A DNA stretch of 64,000 bases from Lachnospiraceae bacterium (GTDB taxonomy: Bacteria > Bacillota > Clostridia > Lachnospirales > Lachnospiraceae): assembly GCA_910575445.1 (NCBI GenBank), contig CAJTFW010000007.1:62001-126000 (forward strand), given 5' to 3'. Below the pieces are notes generated by a model, which had not been told where the DNA came from, made no database searches, and saw only the letters and a list, made by a program, of their open reading frames with translations. Positions 34,946 to 43,334 of this stretch are shown piece after piece; position 1 is the first letter of the stretch, and the number at the start of each line of letters is the position of its first letter. Position numbers and translations under genes: made by a program.

Positions 34946-36114
34946 GCCTTTAAAATCCCACTCTCCCAAATCTTCTGCACAGCCTTCTCTATCTTCTCCA
35001 CCGGATATACAAGCGCAATCCGCACATATCCCTCTCCTAAGCTTCCAAACGCTGTCCCAGGCACCACAATCACACCAGCCTTCTCTGCCAGATCCACCGC
35101 AAACTTCTCACTACTTGTATAGTTTGACGGAATCGGCGCCCACACAAACATCGTCCCCTGCCCATCTGGTACTTCCCATCCAATCTTTCGAAGTCCTCTG
35201 CAAAGTGCCAGACACCGCTCTTCATACAGACGACACTGCTCTAGTACATTCTCCTGTGGCCCCGTAAGTGCCGCAACCGCCGCATACTGTACCGGCAGAA
35301 AAATCCCATAGTCAATCTGTGAACGCACCTTTTTAAAAGCCCGAATCACCTTCTCATTTCCAATCGCAAAAGAAATCCGCATCCCTGTCATATTGTAGGA
35401 CTTTGAAAGCGAATAGAACTCAATCCCAACCTCCATCGCCCCCGGATACGACAAAAATGACTTCCCAACCTTCCCGCCATAGATAATATCCGCATATGCA
35501 TTATCGTGCAGCAGCACAATCTGATACTTTTTTGCAAATGCAATCGCCCGCTCATAAAACGCATCATCCGCCACCGCACAGACCGGATTCGCCGGGTAAG
35601 ACAATATCATAAACTTCGCTGCTCTGGCCACATCCTCCTCAATATCCTCAAAGTCCGGCAGAAAATGATTCTTCTCATACAGCGGATACCCCACACATTT
35701 TGCCCCCATAAGCTCTGGCCCCATCCCAAATACCGGATAGCCCGGATTAGGCACTAACACCACATCCCCCGGGTCACAAAGCACCAACGCGATATGCGCC
35801 ATCCCCTCCTGCGACCCATACAGGCTCATAATCTGCTCCCTGTAAAGCTCCACTCCAAACCGCTTCTTATAAAACATTCGCACCGCATCTAACATCTCAT
35901 CTCTGTCTGTCAACGCATACTTATAATTCTCAGGTTCCCCACAAGCCGCTTCCATTGCCCTTATAATATGCTCCGGCGTCCGAAAATCCGGCGTCCCCAC
36001 CGAAAAGTTAAAGACCTCTCTCCCTTCCCTAAGAAGCGCCTCCTTCTTCTCATTCAATATCGTAAAAATCCCTTCTTCAATCCTCTCAGCCCTCTTAGAA
36101 AAACAAATCTCCAT
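34942..36114 (-). CDS. Class I/II PLP-dependent aminotransferase
   Basis: 390 residues from the ATG at 36114, which has GGAG upstream; longer starts lack a site. The pyridoxal-phosphate Lys lies in SLSKSYNMTGMRISFAIG. Other landmarks are FSVGTPDFRTP, NPGYPVF, YPANPVCAV and HDNAYADI. It resembles LL-diaminopimelate or aspartate-type aminotransferases; the exact amino donor is not clear. It begins an operon with the YdcF-like gene. Confidence 0.85.
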   Translation of the reverse strand: MEICFSKRAERIEEGIFTILNEKKEALLREGREVFNFSVGTPDFRTPEHIIRAMEAACGEPENYKYALTDRDEMLDAVRMFYKKRFGVELYREQIMSLYGSQEGMAHIALVLCDPGDVVLVPNPGYPVFGMGPELMGAKCVGYPLYEKNHFLPDFEDIEEDVARAAKFMILSYPANPVCAVADDAFYERAIAFAKKYQIVLLHDNAYADIIYGGKVGKSFLSYPGAMEVGIEFYSLSKSYNMTGMRISFAIGNEKVIRAFKKVRSQIDYGIFLPVQYAAVAALTGPQENVLEQCRLYEERCLALCRGLRKIGWEVPDGQGTMFVWAPIPSNYTSSEKFAVDLAEKAGVIVVPGTAFGSLGEGYVRIALVYPVEKIEKAVQKIWESGILKA

Positions 36115-36252
36115 TGTAAAACTCTCCTCTCTTTTATCCAAATATAAAACCCGTATACATACTGCCAGCCAATCAAAATACAACTTATTCCCATCTCTAA
36201 AACAATCTCTCCCCTCCATCCCGACAAATCCCTTCTCTTCTGTTATTCACAG

Positions 36253-36403
36253 CCAGGAAGGGGCAGATGTTCCTGCAAGACCCATTGAACGTCGTCGGCA
36301 CTTAGCGAGCGCAAGCGGTTACGCGCAGTCGCGAGCTTAGTACCGCTACAGGCGTTCATTAAGCGCGAGCGGGGGTCTGGAAGGAATATCTGCCCCTTCC
36401 TGG
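36253..36403. repeat. Long palindromic repeat, family 1, copy c
   Basis: Arms CCAGGAAGGGGCAGATGTTCCT and AGGAATATCTGCCCC... (36253-36274 and 36382-36403) pair almost fully around the shared core (CGGCACTTAGCGAGCGCAAG, AGTACCGCTACAGGCGTTC). It fills much of the 411-base gap between the divergent aminotransferase and DUF1292 genes. Confidence 0.9.
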
Positions 36404-36447
36404 CGTCCGCCTACACAACAGCACCTACTGTATTTGCCACAAAACAC

Positions 36448-36476
36448 TTGCAAAACGCTCCACATTCTGCTACAGT
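36448..36476 (+). promoter_or_regulatory. Putative promoter of the DUF1292 gene
   Basis: TTGCAA and TACAGT are separated by 17 bases about 50 bases before the ATG. The -10 box matches the consensus at four of six positions. Confidence 0.4.
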
Positions 36477-36525
36477 GATAAGGAAATAACTTTATCAATT
36501 TTAGAAGAAATGTGAGGTCTACCAA

Positions 36526-36876
36526 ATGTCTAATACATGTGATGAAACCAAATGCAACGGCGATTGCGCCTCCTGCGGTGGTGAAGGCGTTACCGTTACT
36601 CTAACCCTGGACGACGACAGCACCATAGAATGTGCCATCGTCGGCATCTTCGATGCTAACAACAAAGAATATATCGCTCTACTCCCACTCGATGAAAACG
36701 GTCAGAACTCTGACGGCGAAGTATACCTCTATCGTTATCTCGTCGACCCCTCTGGCAATCCACAGCTAGAGAACATCGAAAGCGACGACGAATACGAAGC
36801 CGTATCCGATGCTTTTGACGAACTTCTAGACTCCATGGAGTATGACGAGCTCGTTTCTGAGAGCGATTTAAACTAA
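36526..36876 (+). CDS. DUF1292 (YrzB-like) protein
   Basis: 116 residues, strongly acidic. A Cys-rich start (CDETKCNGDCASC) precedes the DUF1292 domain (about 22-105), recognised from VTLTLDDDSTIECAIVGIF and YLYRYLVDPSGNPQLENI. The domain is widespread in Firmicutes and its role is unknown. The four N-terminal cysteines could bind a metal. It is a single-gene unit with its own terminator. Confidence 0.8.
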   Translation: MSNTCDETKCNGDCASCGGEGVTVTLTLDDDSTIECAIVGIFDANNKEYIALLPLDENGQNSDGEVYLYRYLVDPSGNPQLENIESDDEYEAVSDAFDELLDSMEYDELVSESDLN

Positions 36877-36895
36877 TTTGTTCTATGTATTTACA

Positions 36896-36925
36896 TGCTG
36901 CCTGGTCAGGATTTGCCAGGCAGCA
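36896..36925. terminator. Bidirectional terminator between DUF1292 gene and coaX
   Basis: TGCTGCCTGG and CCAGGCAGCA form a perfect 10-bp stem with a 10-base loop, followed by TTTTTATTG on the plus strand. Confidence 0.85.
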
Positions 36926-36928
36926 TTT

Positions 36929-37693
36929 TTATTGATTTTTCTCATAGATAATCTTAAGCCCCTTTAGTAGAAGCGCATCATCCAAGATAATCTTATGCTT
37001 ACAATGTGGAATCAAAGCCTTTGCAAGTCCGCCCGTAGCAACTATGGTAAGCTTCTCTCCCATCTCTTCTTCCATCCGCTCTAACATCCCATCAAGCAAC
37101 GCCGCATTTCCATAGAAGACCCCGCTTTTCATACAATCCACCGTATTTTTTCCAATCAGCTTGTTAGGTGGCTCAATACTAATCTTTGGAAGCTGTGCGG
37201 TCTTAGCTGTCAACGTATCTGCTGAGATTCTGGCCCCTGGAATAATCGCTCCGCCAATATAATTTTTCTTACCATCAATAATACAAATGGTTGTCGCTGT
37301 CCCCATATCAATAATCGCTGCTGGCACTTTATACTCATGTACCACTGCCACCGCATTAACAATACGGTCGCTTCCTACCTGGCGCGGGTCATCCATTAGA
37401 ATATTCAGCCCCGTCTTTACTCCAGGCCCAATCACCATCACTTCCCGGTTTAAAATCTTTTCCATCGAACGGCGCACAATATTGGTCACTGGCGGCACCA
37501 CAGAAGATATTATCCCGCCGTCTAATTCCTTTGTTGAAATATCATGCAATTCTAAAATATTTTTAAAACTAATCGCATACTCTAGTTCTGTCCGCGTCGA
37601 CACCGTAGACAGCCGCTCAACAAAACATATGTTCTCTCCATCAATACACCCAACCACAATATTTGTATTTCCAATATCTACTGCTAAAATCAT
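36929..37693 (-). CDS. coaX: Type III pantothenate kinase
   Basis: 254 residues. LAVDIGNTNIVVGCID is the ASKHA phosphate loop, and GPGVKTGLNILMDDPRQVGSDR and IDMGTATTICIID match CoaX. It phosphorylates pantothenate in CoA synthesis, complementing coaBC found at 43.3 kb. It starts 16 bases after the cyclase gene and may be read from the same transcript. Confidence 0.94.
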   Translation of the reverse strand: MILAVDIGNTNIVVGCIDGENICFVERLSTVSTRTELEYAISFKNILELHDISTKELDGGIISSVVPPVTNIVRRSMEKILNREVMVIGPGVKTGLNILMDDPRQVGSDRIVNAVAVVHEYKVPAAIIDMGTATTICIIDGKKNYIGGAIIPGARISADTLTAKTAQLPKISIEPPNKLIGKNTVDCMKSGVFYGNAALLDGMLERMEEEMGEKLTIVATGGLAKALIPHCKHKIILDDALLLKGLKIIYEKNQ

Positions 37694-37709
37694 CTCTCTA
37701 CCTCTTTTC

Positions 37710-39578
37710 TTATAATAGTTTTTCCACCCTTAAGATTTCTACTGATGCCGCTTTTCCCTTTAAAGCAATCGGCCCTAGAGAAGTAGCCTCAATCCTTCCC
37801 TCTAGCGCATCCGCCACTTCCCTAGAAATATAGATAACGCTTCCTCTCGCACCGTCTTCTGTCCCCTCTCTTAGACGTTTTCCGGTCTCGCTCTCAATCC
37901 TAGACGTTGTATTGACGGTATCGCCAATCACCGTATAATCCATCCGTTTTGGCGAACCTACATTTCCCACAACGGCTTTTCCCATATGGATGCCAATTCC
38001 AAAAGAAAGGATTCTCCCTTCTTCGTTTGCAAGCTTTGGAAAGCGCTCTCTTAACCTGTCGGAGAGCCCTTCTGCTCCTGCTGCCATATCCATAGCCGCT
38101 TTAAGAGCATCCATCACATAGTCCTCTCTAGGAAGCGGTGCATTCCAAAAAGCCATCGCTGCATCTCCAATAAATTTATCCAGCGTACCGCCATGGTCCA
38201 TAATACACTGCGCAAACAGCGGAAGACACTGATTTAAAATCTCTGCCACTTCCCCGGCATCTAAGCGCTCTGACAGTGTGGTAAAGCCTCTGATATCCAC
38301 AAAAAGAACCGCCACTTCTTTTGCTTCCCCACCTGGTTTTAATGCATCAATGCCTTTTTTCAGCAGCTCCTCGACAATCTCCGGCGCCACATATTTCTGA
38401 AAAGTCTGTATCACCTGTCGCCGTCTCCATGCCTCACACAGGTAATGGTAAATCAGACTGCCCGCATACAGAACCGTCACTCCCACTGGAATCCACAACA
38501 CATGCAGTATCACTCCCGCCTGATAGACAAAAAAGCACAGAACTGGCCATCCGCCGCACAATCCAGCCCATAAGAGCGAAGAACTGCGTACAGAAAACCG
38601 CCAGAAACTAATGCCCGCACACACAAGGACCGCATAGAGCAAGAGAAGCTGCATGTTATCTTTCGCTTCTGTTTTATATCTTTCCCACAGCAATGCCTGT
38701 ATCGCATTGGCATGATACTCCACGCCATACATGGGAGCCGCATGGTCTATTGCTGTCAGATATCCATCCTGTAGACCAGCAGTATAAGGGCCAATCAACA
38801 CTATTTTCCCGGAAAAATGTTCCGCCGAAACACGTCCAGAGATAACATCTGCCACAGAGATAGATTCATCCAAAGCCCCTGGTCTCCCACAAAATGGCAG
38901 ATACCAAAAACCTCTGTGATTGGTTGAAGGCCGTTTTATGCTCTCTTGTCTTGTGACCTCTTTATATTTCTCTGCAATCCTTAAAGCAAAGGAAGGGACT
39001 TTTTCCCCATCTGGTAAAGTAATCTCCAAAAGATGATGCCGAAGAAATCCATCCTGGTCTAACATCATATTGATATGTCCTTTTGCTGAGACATCATTAA
39101 GTGCTAGATAGGGTTCTTCAAAGGCTGTGATGGCAAAACTGTCCGAAGTATAACTCCCGTCTTCCTGCCAGACCCACTGGTGTTCAAATTCTGCTGCACA
39201 GGCTGAGACAACATTACCATATTGTGCTGCCGCTCTGGCAAGAAAAGTATCCGCTTCTTCCTCGCTCTCTCCGGCATAGAGTACATCTATTCCAATCACT
39301 GCCGGATGACAGTCCTCTGACTTATTCAGCGCCTCTAAAAGCCTTGCCATAATCTCTCGGTTCCACTCATTGTAAGGTCCAAATTCTTCCAGAGCCTTTT
39401 TATCAATCCCAACTAGCACAATCTCTCCATCAAAAGCTTCTCCTCTCTGATACAAAAGGTCACAGACGGTCAAATCCAACCTCTTTAACACTCCCATACC
39501 AGCCAAAAGAACCAGAAAAGCTGCCAGAGCTGCAATTGCCGTAATCGAACGTATGTTTTTCTTTTTTTCTTCAGTCAT
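37710..39578 (-). CDS. CHASE2-domain class III nucleotide cyclase
   Basis: 622 residues. One membrane helix near the N-terminus leads to an external CHASE2 sensor (about 45-310: FDGEIVLVGIDKKALEEFGP, VIGIDVLY). Further membrane helices span about 315-380, followed by a class III cyclase domain (about 420-615) with both metal Asp residues (LFVDIRGFTTLSERLD, KFIGDAAMAFW) and NTTSRIES, where the Arg stabilises the transition state. It probably makes cAMP, with specificity inferred only from family resemblance. The start overlaps the HD-GYP gene by 8 bases. Confidence 0.88.
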   Translation of the reverse strand: MTEEKKKNIRSITAIAALAAFLVLLAGMGVLKRLDLTVCDLLYQRGEAFDGEIVLVGIDKKALEEFGPYNEWNREIMARLLEALNKSEDCHPAVIGIDVLYAGESEEEADTFLARAAAQYGNVVSACAAEFEHQWVWQEDGSYTSDSFAITAFEEPYLALNDVSAKGHINMMLDQDGFLRHHLLEITLPDGEKVPSFALRIAEKYKEVTRQESIKRPSTNHRGFWYLPFCGRPGALDESISVADVISGRVSAEHFSGKIVLIGPYTAGLQDGYLTAIDHAAPMYGVEYHANAIQALLWERYKTEAKDNMQLLLLYAVLVCAGISFWRFSVRSSSLLWAGLCGGWPVLCFFVYQAGVILHVLWIPVGVTVLYAGSLIYHYLCEAWRRRQVIQTFQKYVAPEIVEELLKKGIDALKPGGEAKEVAVLFVDIRGFTTLSERLDAGEVAEILNQCLPLFAQCIMDHGGTLDKFIGDAAMAFWNAPLPREDYVMDALKAAMDMAAGAEGLSDRLRERFPKLANEEGRILSFGIGIHMGKAVVGNVGSPKRMDYTVIGDTVNTTSRIESETGKRLREGTEDGARGSVIYISREVADALEGRIEATSLGPIALKGKAASVEILRVEKLL

Positions 39579-41019
39579 CCCAACATTTACTCTCTCTAAA
39601 TAACCTTACCAGCTCTCTATCAAGCTTTCCTTCTTTTTCTGCCATCAGTTCTAAAATATGTAATGCATCTTCTTTGGCCTTGGCTGGTTTATAAGGACGG
39701 TCATCTGCCACCAGAGAATCATAGATATCCAGAATCGTCATCATCCGTACTTCATAGGGAATCTCATCCCCCTTTAGATGGCGTGGATAACCTGTCCCAT
39801 TTAAAAATTCATGATGAGATGATGCCCACTCCCTGACATGTGACAACTCACTTGAAAATGGAATTTGTCCAAGCAAATCTGCGGTAATCAAGACATGTTC
39901 TTCCATAATCTTTCGTTCTGCCTGTGAAAGTGTCCCTCTCTCAATCGACAGCATCGCATATTCTTCTTCTGTAAGCCATGGAAGAGTGCTTCCATCTTCT
40001 TCTGTATAAGTCTTCTGCGCTAGATGCTCCAGTTCTTTTTTCATCTCTTCCTTTAGATAACCTGTATTATTTATCTTATCTACCAGTTGTTCTGCAAGAT
40101 GAATCTGAAGAAGTCTTTCTTCTTTTTCTGCCTTGGTAAGCTTCCCCATCAGAAAATCGATTTTCCCAAGCAGCGCAATACGGCCCATGCGATTAGAAAA
40201 TGCAACTTTTTGTTCTGGCAGCAAACGCTTTTCTTTATCCATCACTTTAAGCGGCGTAATCACCTTGCCAATATCATGAAGCCATATGCTTATCAGAAGT
40301 TCTTCTCTTTGTTCTGGGGAAAAGCTTCGCTTTTTTTGTTTCTCCAGATACTCCATAAACCGCTCTGCACATGCTGCCATATGCTCAGAATGTCTGACAT
40401 TGTAGGGAGTTCTCTTGTTAATCGCGGTAGACATCACCCGAACAAAAGACCAAAACAGCTCTTTAATATTTCCCATATATTGGACATTCTGGATGGCAAT
40501 CGCCGCCTGAGAAGCCACAGACTGAAGAATCAGCTCCATTTCCTTTGAAAATGCACATACATGGCCGTCTGCATCCATCGCGTTGATTAATTGCAGTACC
40601 CCAAGCCCCTCCTGCTTTTGATTATACATGGGAACCACTAACATCGAGCGCGTATCGTACCCTGTCTCCTTATCGTATTTTGCCGGACCCGAAAAGTCAT
40701 ATTTTTTACTGTTTTTTACATCTGTAATCGAGACCACTTTATTTTTTAAAAATGCATAAGCGCACACATGGTCTTTTCGCAGTGGTACAGGTTTCATATC
40801 GGGCTTTTGCCCGTCTCCGCCCACACAGATTCCTTTACTGATTGTACGCATAATCCGAAAATGCAGATAGTCTCCCTCTTTTAGATAAAGAGTCCCTGCA
40901 TCACAATGTGCCAGCTTCATCATACAATCTAAAATCTCCTGTAAAAGCTGATTTAAGTTTCGCTTCTCTGACAAAAGCACTCCGATTCTAAGAATCTCTT
41001 CCATCTCTTTTGTGGTCAT
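39571..41019 (-). CDS. GAF / HD-GYP signalling protein
   Basis: 482 residues from the ATG at 41019, which overlaps the TGA of the preceding metallo-hydrolase gene. Residues 5-170 form a GAF sensor domain (DAGTLYLKEGDYLHF). Residues 190-480 form an HD-GYP domain: HDIGKVITPLKVMDK, then HHEFLNGTGYPRHLKG with the GYP motif, and DIYDSLVADDRPYKPA. HD-GYP proteins usually hydrolyse cyclic di-GMP. Together with the linked cyclase it suggests cross-talk between two second messengers. Confidence 0.88.
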   Translation of the reverse strand: MTTKEMEEILRIGVLLSEKRNLNQLLQEILDCMMKLAHCDAGTLYLKEGDYLHFRIMRTISKGICVGGDGQKPDMKPVPLRKDHVCAYAFLKNKVVSITDVKNSKKYDFSGPAKYDKETGYDTRSMLVVPMYNQKQEGLGVLQLINAMDADGHVCAFSKEMELILQSVASQAAIAIQNVQYMGNIKELFWSFVRVMSTAINKRTPYNVRHSEHMAACAERFMEYLEKQKKRSFSPEQREELLISIWLHDIGKVITPLKVMDKEKRLLPEQKVAFSNRMGRIALLGKIDFLMGKLTKAEKEERLLQIHLAEQLVDKINNTGYLKEEMKKELEHLAQKTYTEEDGSTLPWLTEEEYAMLSIERGTLSQAERKIMEEHVLITADLLGQIPFSSELSHVREWASSHHEFLNGTGYPRHLKGDEIPYEVRMMTILDIYDSLVADDRPYKPAKAKEDALHILELMAEKEGKLDRELVRLFRESKCWDD

Positions 41020-41840
41020 AATATCATCTCCATCCCTTCTCTTGCAAATCTGCAAAAAGCACAAGACGCCTGTGCCAGCGCTTCCTGCTGATGCAAAAAT
41101 TCATCCGTATACCGCCTGTGATAGTGCGTCATCCAAATCTCTTTTGCTTGTGAAGCCTTTAGAAAATCCAGTCCCTGCTCCCATGTGGAATGTCCCCATC
41201 CTTTTTGCAAATCCTCTGAAATATATCCTGCATCCCAGATAATCAAATCCGCCTTCCTTGCACAGAAGAGCAACGCTTCTTCTGGAGTATCCAAAGCCTC
41301 ATAATCCAACATATAGGACAGGCATTTTTCCTTCCCTTCTAGCCGATACAAAAGACTCCCTCCAGGATGTCTGGCGCGAAAAGTGCGAACCAAGACATCT
41401 TCTTCGTCTGAAAGTCTTATGCACTGTCTGTCTCCAATCTCATGCAGCACTATCTTTGCGCGAAAGTCTGCAAAGCCAACCGGCCAGTAGGGAGGGCCTA
41501 TCAGTCTTTTTAAAAGTTTTTCAAAGCTTACCCCTTCTTTCGCTTCTCCGTACAGATGAATGGTAAATTCTGGTTTATAAAAAGGCGCAAAATCAAACAG
41601 TCCAAGTACATGGTCCAGATGCAGATGACTGAAAAAAATATCAAGTCTTTGAACCTTTTTTTGACGTTTTAGTTCTTCCCCTAACTTAGAAAGCCCGCTT
41701 CCGGCATCTAAGATTAGCATACGCGTTCCCCATTCTACCGAGATACAGGAAGTATTTCCGCCATAATACAGATAATTATCCTCTGCCACAGGCCCTGAGC
41801 CCCTGACTCCCCATACACGAATCCGCCATCTGTCTTTCAT
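41016..41840 (-). CDS. Metallo-beta-lactamase fold hydrolase of a signalling operon
   Basis: 274 residues. The N-terminus reads VWGVRGSGPV and GGNTSCISVEWG; the metal motif is FSHLHLDHVLGL; later ligands are DYEAL, GHSTWEQGL and THYHRR. This version of the fold occurs in proteins fused to or linked with response regulators and cyclic-nucleotide enzymes. It may cleave a phosphodiester such as a cyclic nucleotide. AAGGAGG precedes the ATG. The stop overlaps the HD-GYP start. Confidence 0.78.
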   Translation of the reverse strand: MKDRWRIRVWGVRGSGPVAEDNYLYYGGNTSCISVEWGTRMLILDAGSGLSKLGEELKRQKKVQRLDIFFSHLHLDHVLGLFDFAPFYKPEFTIHLYGEAKEGVSFEKLLKRLIGPPYWPVGFADFRAKIVLHEIGDRQCIRLSDEEDVLVRTFRARHPGGSLLYRLEGKEKCLSYMLDYEALDTPEEALLFCARKADLIIWDAGYISEDLQKGWGHSTWEQGLDFLKASQAKEIWMTHYHRRYTDEFLHQQEALAQASCAFCRFAREGMEMIL

Positions 41841-41868
41841 CTTGCCTCCTTTTACTGGCTTTCACCTT

Positions 41869-41996
41869 TTATTTCATAAAAAGCGCAGTCTGCTCTTCTC
41901 CATAAGAATATACAAATGTATCTCCAAGCAGCATAACACGGTCTGCCGGATAACCTTCTGTCACTTTTTGAAACTCCTTATCTTTCCTTCTCCGAT
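41869..41996 (-). pseudogene. Out-of-frame coding-like tail after the FecR lipoprotein gene
   Basis: In a frame shifted relative to the FecR gene, the minus strand reads KDKEFQKVTEGYPADRVM, then LLGDTFVYSYGEEQTALFMK and a TAA at 41869-41871. This looks like the natural end of the preceding protein, and it closes the gap to the next gene's ribosome site. A single-base change near 41985-41999 would join the two. It may be a true frameshift or a sequencing error. Confidence 0.45.
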
Positions 41997-42911
41997 TCAG
42001 GCATTGATTTCTCCAGACAGTGTCAAAAGTTCTTGCATCCCATCATCTGATGGTTCACAATAATAATATCTGTACTGATGAGGCACAATCGCCTCCCCCT
42101 GTTGATTGATTGCTCCACACAGGTCATCTTTCATCGTCAGGATAACTCCCCCGCCACTACTTAAATACTCCAGCTCTGTCTTGCTTATGGTCAATGTCTG
42201 CGGTTCTTCTGTTTCGTCTGCCCTATCTTCCTCTAAAGCTTCTTCTCCTTCTAACCCGGAGGCTTCTAACATCTCCTGGCTAAGCTCTTCAAGCACAAAT
42301 GCCGGAATATCTGACTTTTGAAACCTTTCCACACGAATATTTGCCTCGCCATCTATGACAGAAAGTTCTGCCATCTCTCCTGCTTCTACAAACTCTGTTT
42401 TTGCCTGGCTATCCTCTGGAAGTATTACACCGCCTTCCACCATTCCTTCCAGAATATATGCAAACATATGTTCTTCATCTTTTACTTCCACCCATCCACA
42501 AGTTCCCCGGATTCCAACCATCATGGTAGAGCTTCGAATCTCAAAAGTCTCATCTTCCTCTAATGGCTCTGTAACATGAAAGAACAGACTTCCACTCTTT
42601 ACATAAGCAGTCAGCCCCTTTCCTTCTTTCTGTACTTCCACTTCACTGTCTTCATCCATCTTCGCAAGCTTTACCTCGTCCAAATCTATCCACGCATAAC
42701 TTGCGTGCTGTGTTCCCACCTGATAACCACTGTATAACCCAAGTTTTTCTATAAGACTTATCTCTTTTCCATCTTTATCAACAACGCCTACTTCTCCCTC
42801 TGCTTTTACCAGATGCATCGAAGTAGCTGTCTCTTTCTGTCCACAGGCAGACAACAAAACACTTATCGCCAGAAACAGCACTATGATACGTTTTGTTCCA
42901 TTTTGAATCAT
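41997..42911 (-). CDS. FecR-domain lipoprotein
   Basis: 304 residues. A signal peptide ends in a lipobox (SVLLSACG, Cys near 22). The FecR domain spans about 33-195 (VGVVDKDGKEISLIEKLGLY, EIRSSTMMVGIRGTCGWVEV). An acidic stretch follows, then a WG-type repeat (GAINQQGEAIVPHQY). FecR/CHASE2 combinations are known in envelope-linked cyclase systems, and this gene heads the operon with the metallo-hydrolase, HD-GYP and CHASE2-cyclase genes. The C-terminus may be cut short by a frameshift. Confidence 0.8.
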   Translation of the reverse strand: MIQNGTKRIIVLFLAISVLLSACGQKETATSMHLVKAEGEVGVVDKDGKEISLIEKLGLYSGYQVGTQHASYAWIDLDEVKLAKMDEDSEVEVQKEGKGLTAYVKSGSLFFHVTEPLEEDETFEIRSSTMMVGIRGTCGWVEVKDEEHMFAYILEGMVEGGVILPEDSQAKTEFVEAGEMAELSVIDGEANIRVERFQKSDIPAFVLEELSQEMLEASGLEGEEALEEDRADETEEPQTLTISKTELEYLSSGGGVILTMKDDLCGAINQQGEAIVPHQYRYYYCEPSDDGMQELLTLSGEINA

Positions 42912-43076
42912 GTTTCTATTTCCTCCATTTTTTGTATTCTCTCAATTTTTCTATTTTACCATAAAAATGCCGGCAAATCACCTTGTTTTTTTGTAAAAGG
43001 AATTGCTATTATGTATGGCATATAAGAGTAGTGTTCCGCCCGAAGCGTGTGTATCGAAGCCAACGCACAGCCCGAC

Positions 43077-43221
43077 ATGGTCTGGCAGATGTTCCTGCAA
43101 GACCCATTGGACGCCATCGGCACTTAGCGAGCGCAAGCGGAACGCGCAGTCGCGAGCTTAGTACCGCTATAGGCGTTCATTAAGCGCGAGCGGGGTCTTT
43201 TGGGAACATCTGCCAGGCCAT
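43077..43221. repeat. Long palindromic repeat, family 1, copy d
   Basis: Perfect 19-bp arms (ATGGTCTGGCAGATGTTCC and its complement) flank the shared core (ACGCCATCGGCACTTAGCG, AGTACCGCTATAGGCGTTC). It lies in the 423-base gap between the divergent FecR lipoprotein and coaBC genes. The flanks outside the arms (CCGAAGCGTGTGTATCG, GGCGAGCGTCCC) partly resemble those of copy a. Confidence 0.9.
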
Positions 43222-43270
43222 GGCGAGCGTCCCTTGTATAAAATAAAAAATACATTCTCCCCCACCCTGC

Positions 43271-43300
43271 TTGCGAAACCCTTCTTCCACATGATAAAAT
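43271..43300 (+). promoter_or_regulatory. Putative coaBC promoter
   Basis: TTGCGA (43271-43276) and TAAAAT (43295-43300) are 18 bases apart, 34 bases before the coaBC ATG, and GGAGG follows. Confidence 0.45.
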
Positions 43301-43334
43301 ACAAATACCCAAAATCCAGAATGGAGGATTCACT

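Noticed and set aside
36253-36403. Insertion sequence remnant
   Set aside because: No transposase-like frame and no target duplication seen; shared core with self-complementary arms is better described as a palindromic repeat.
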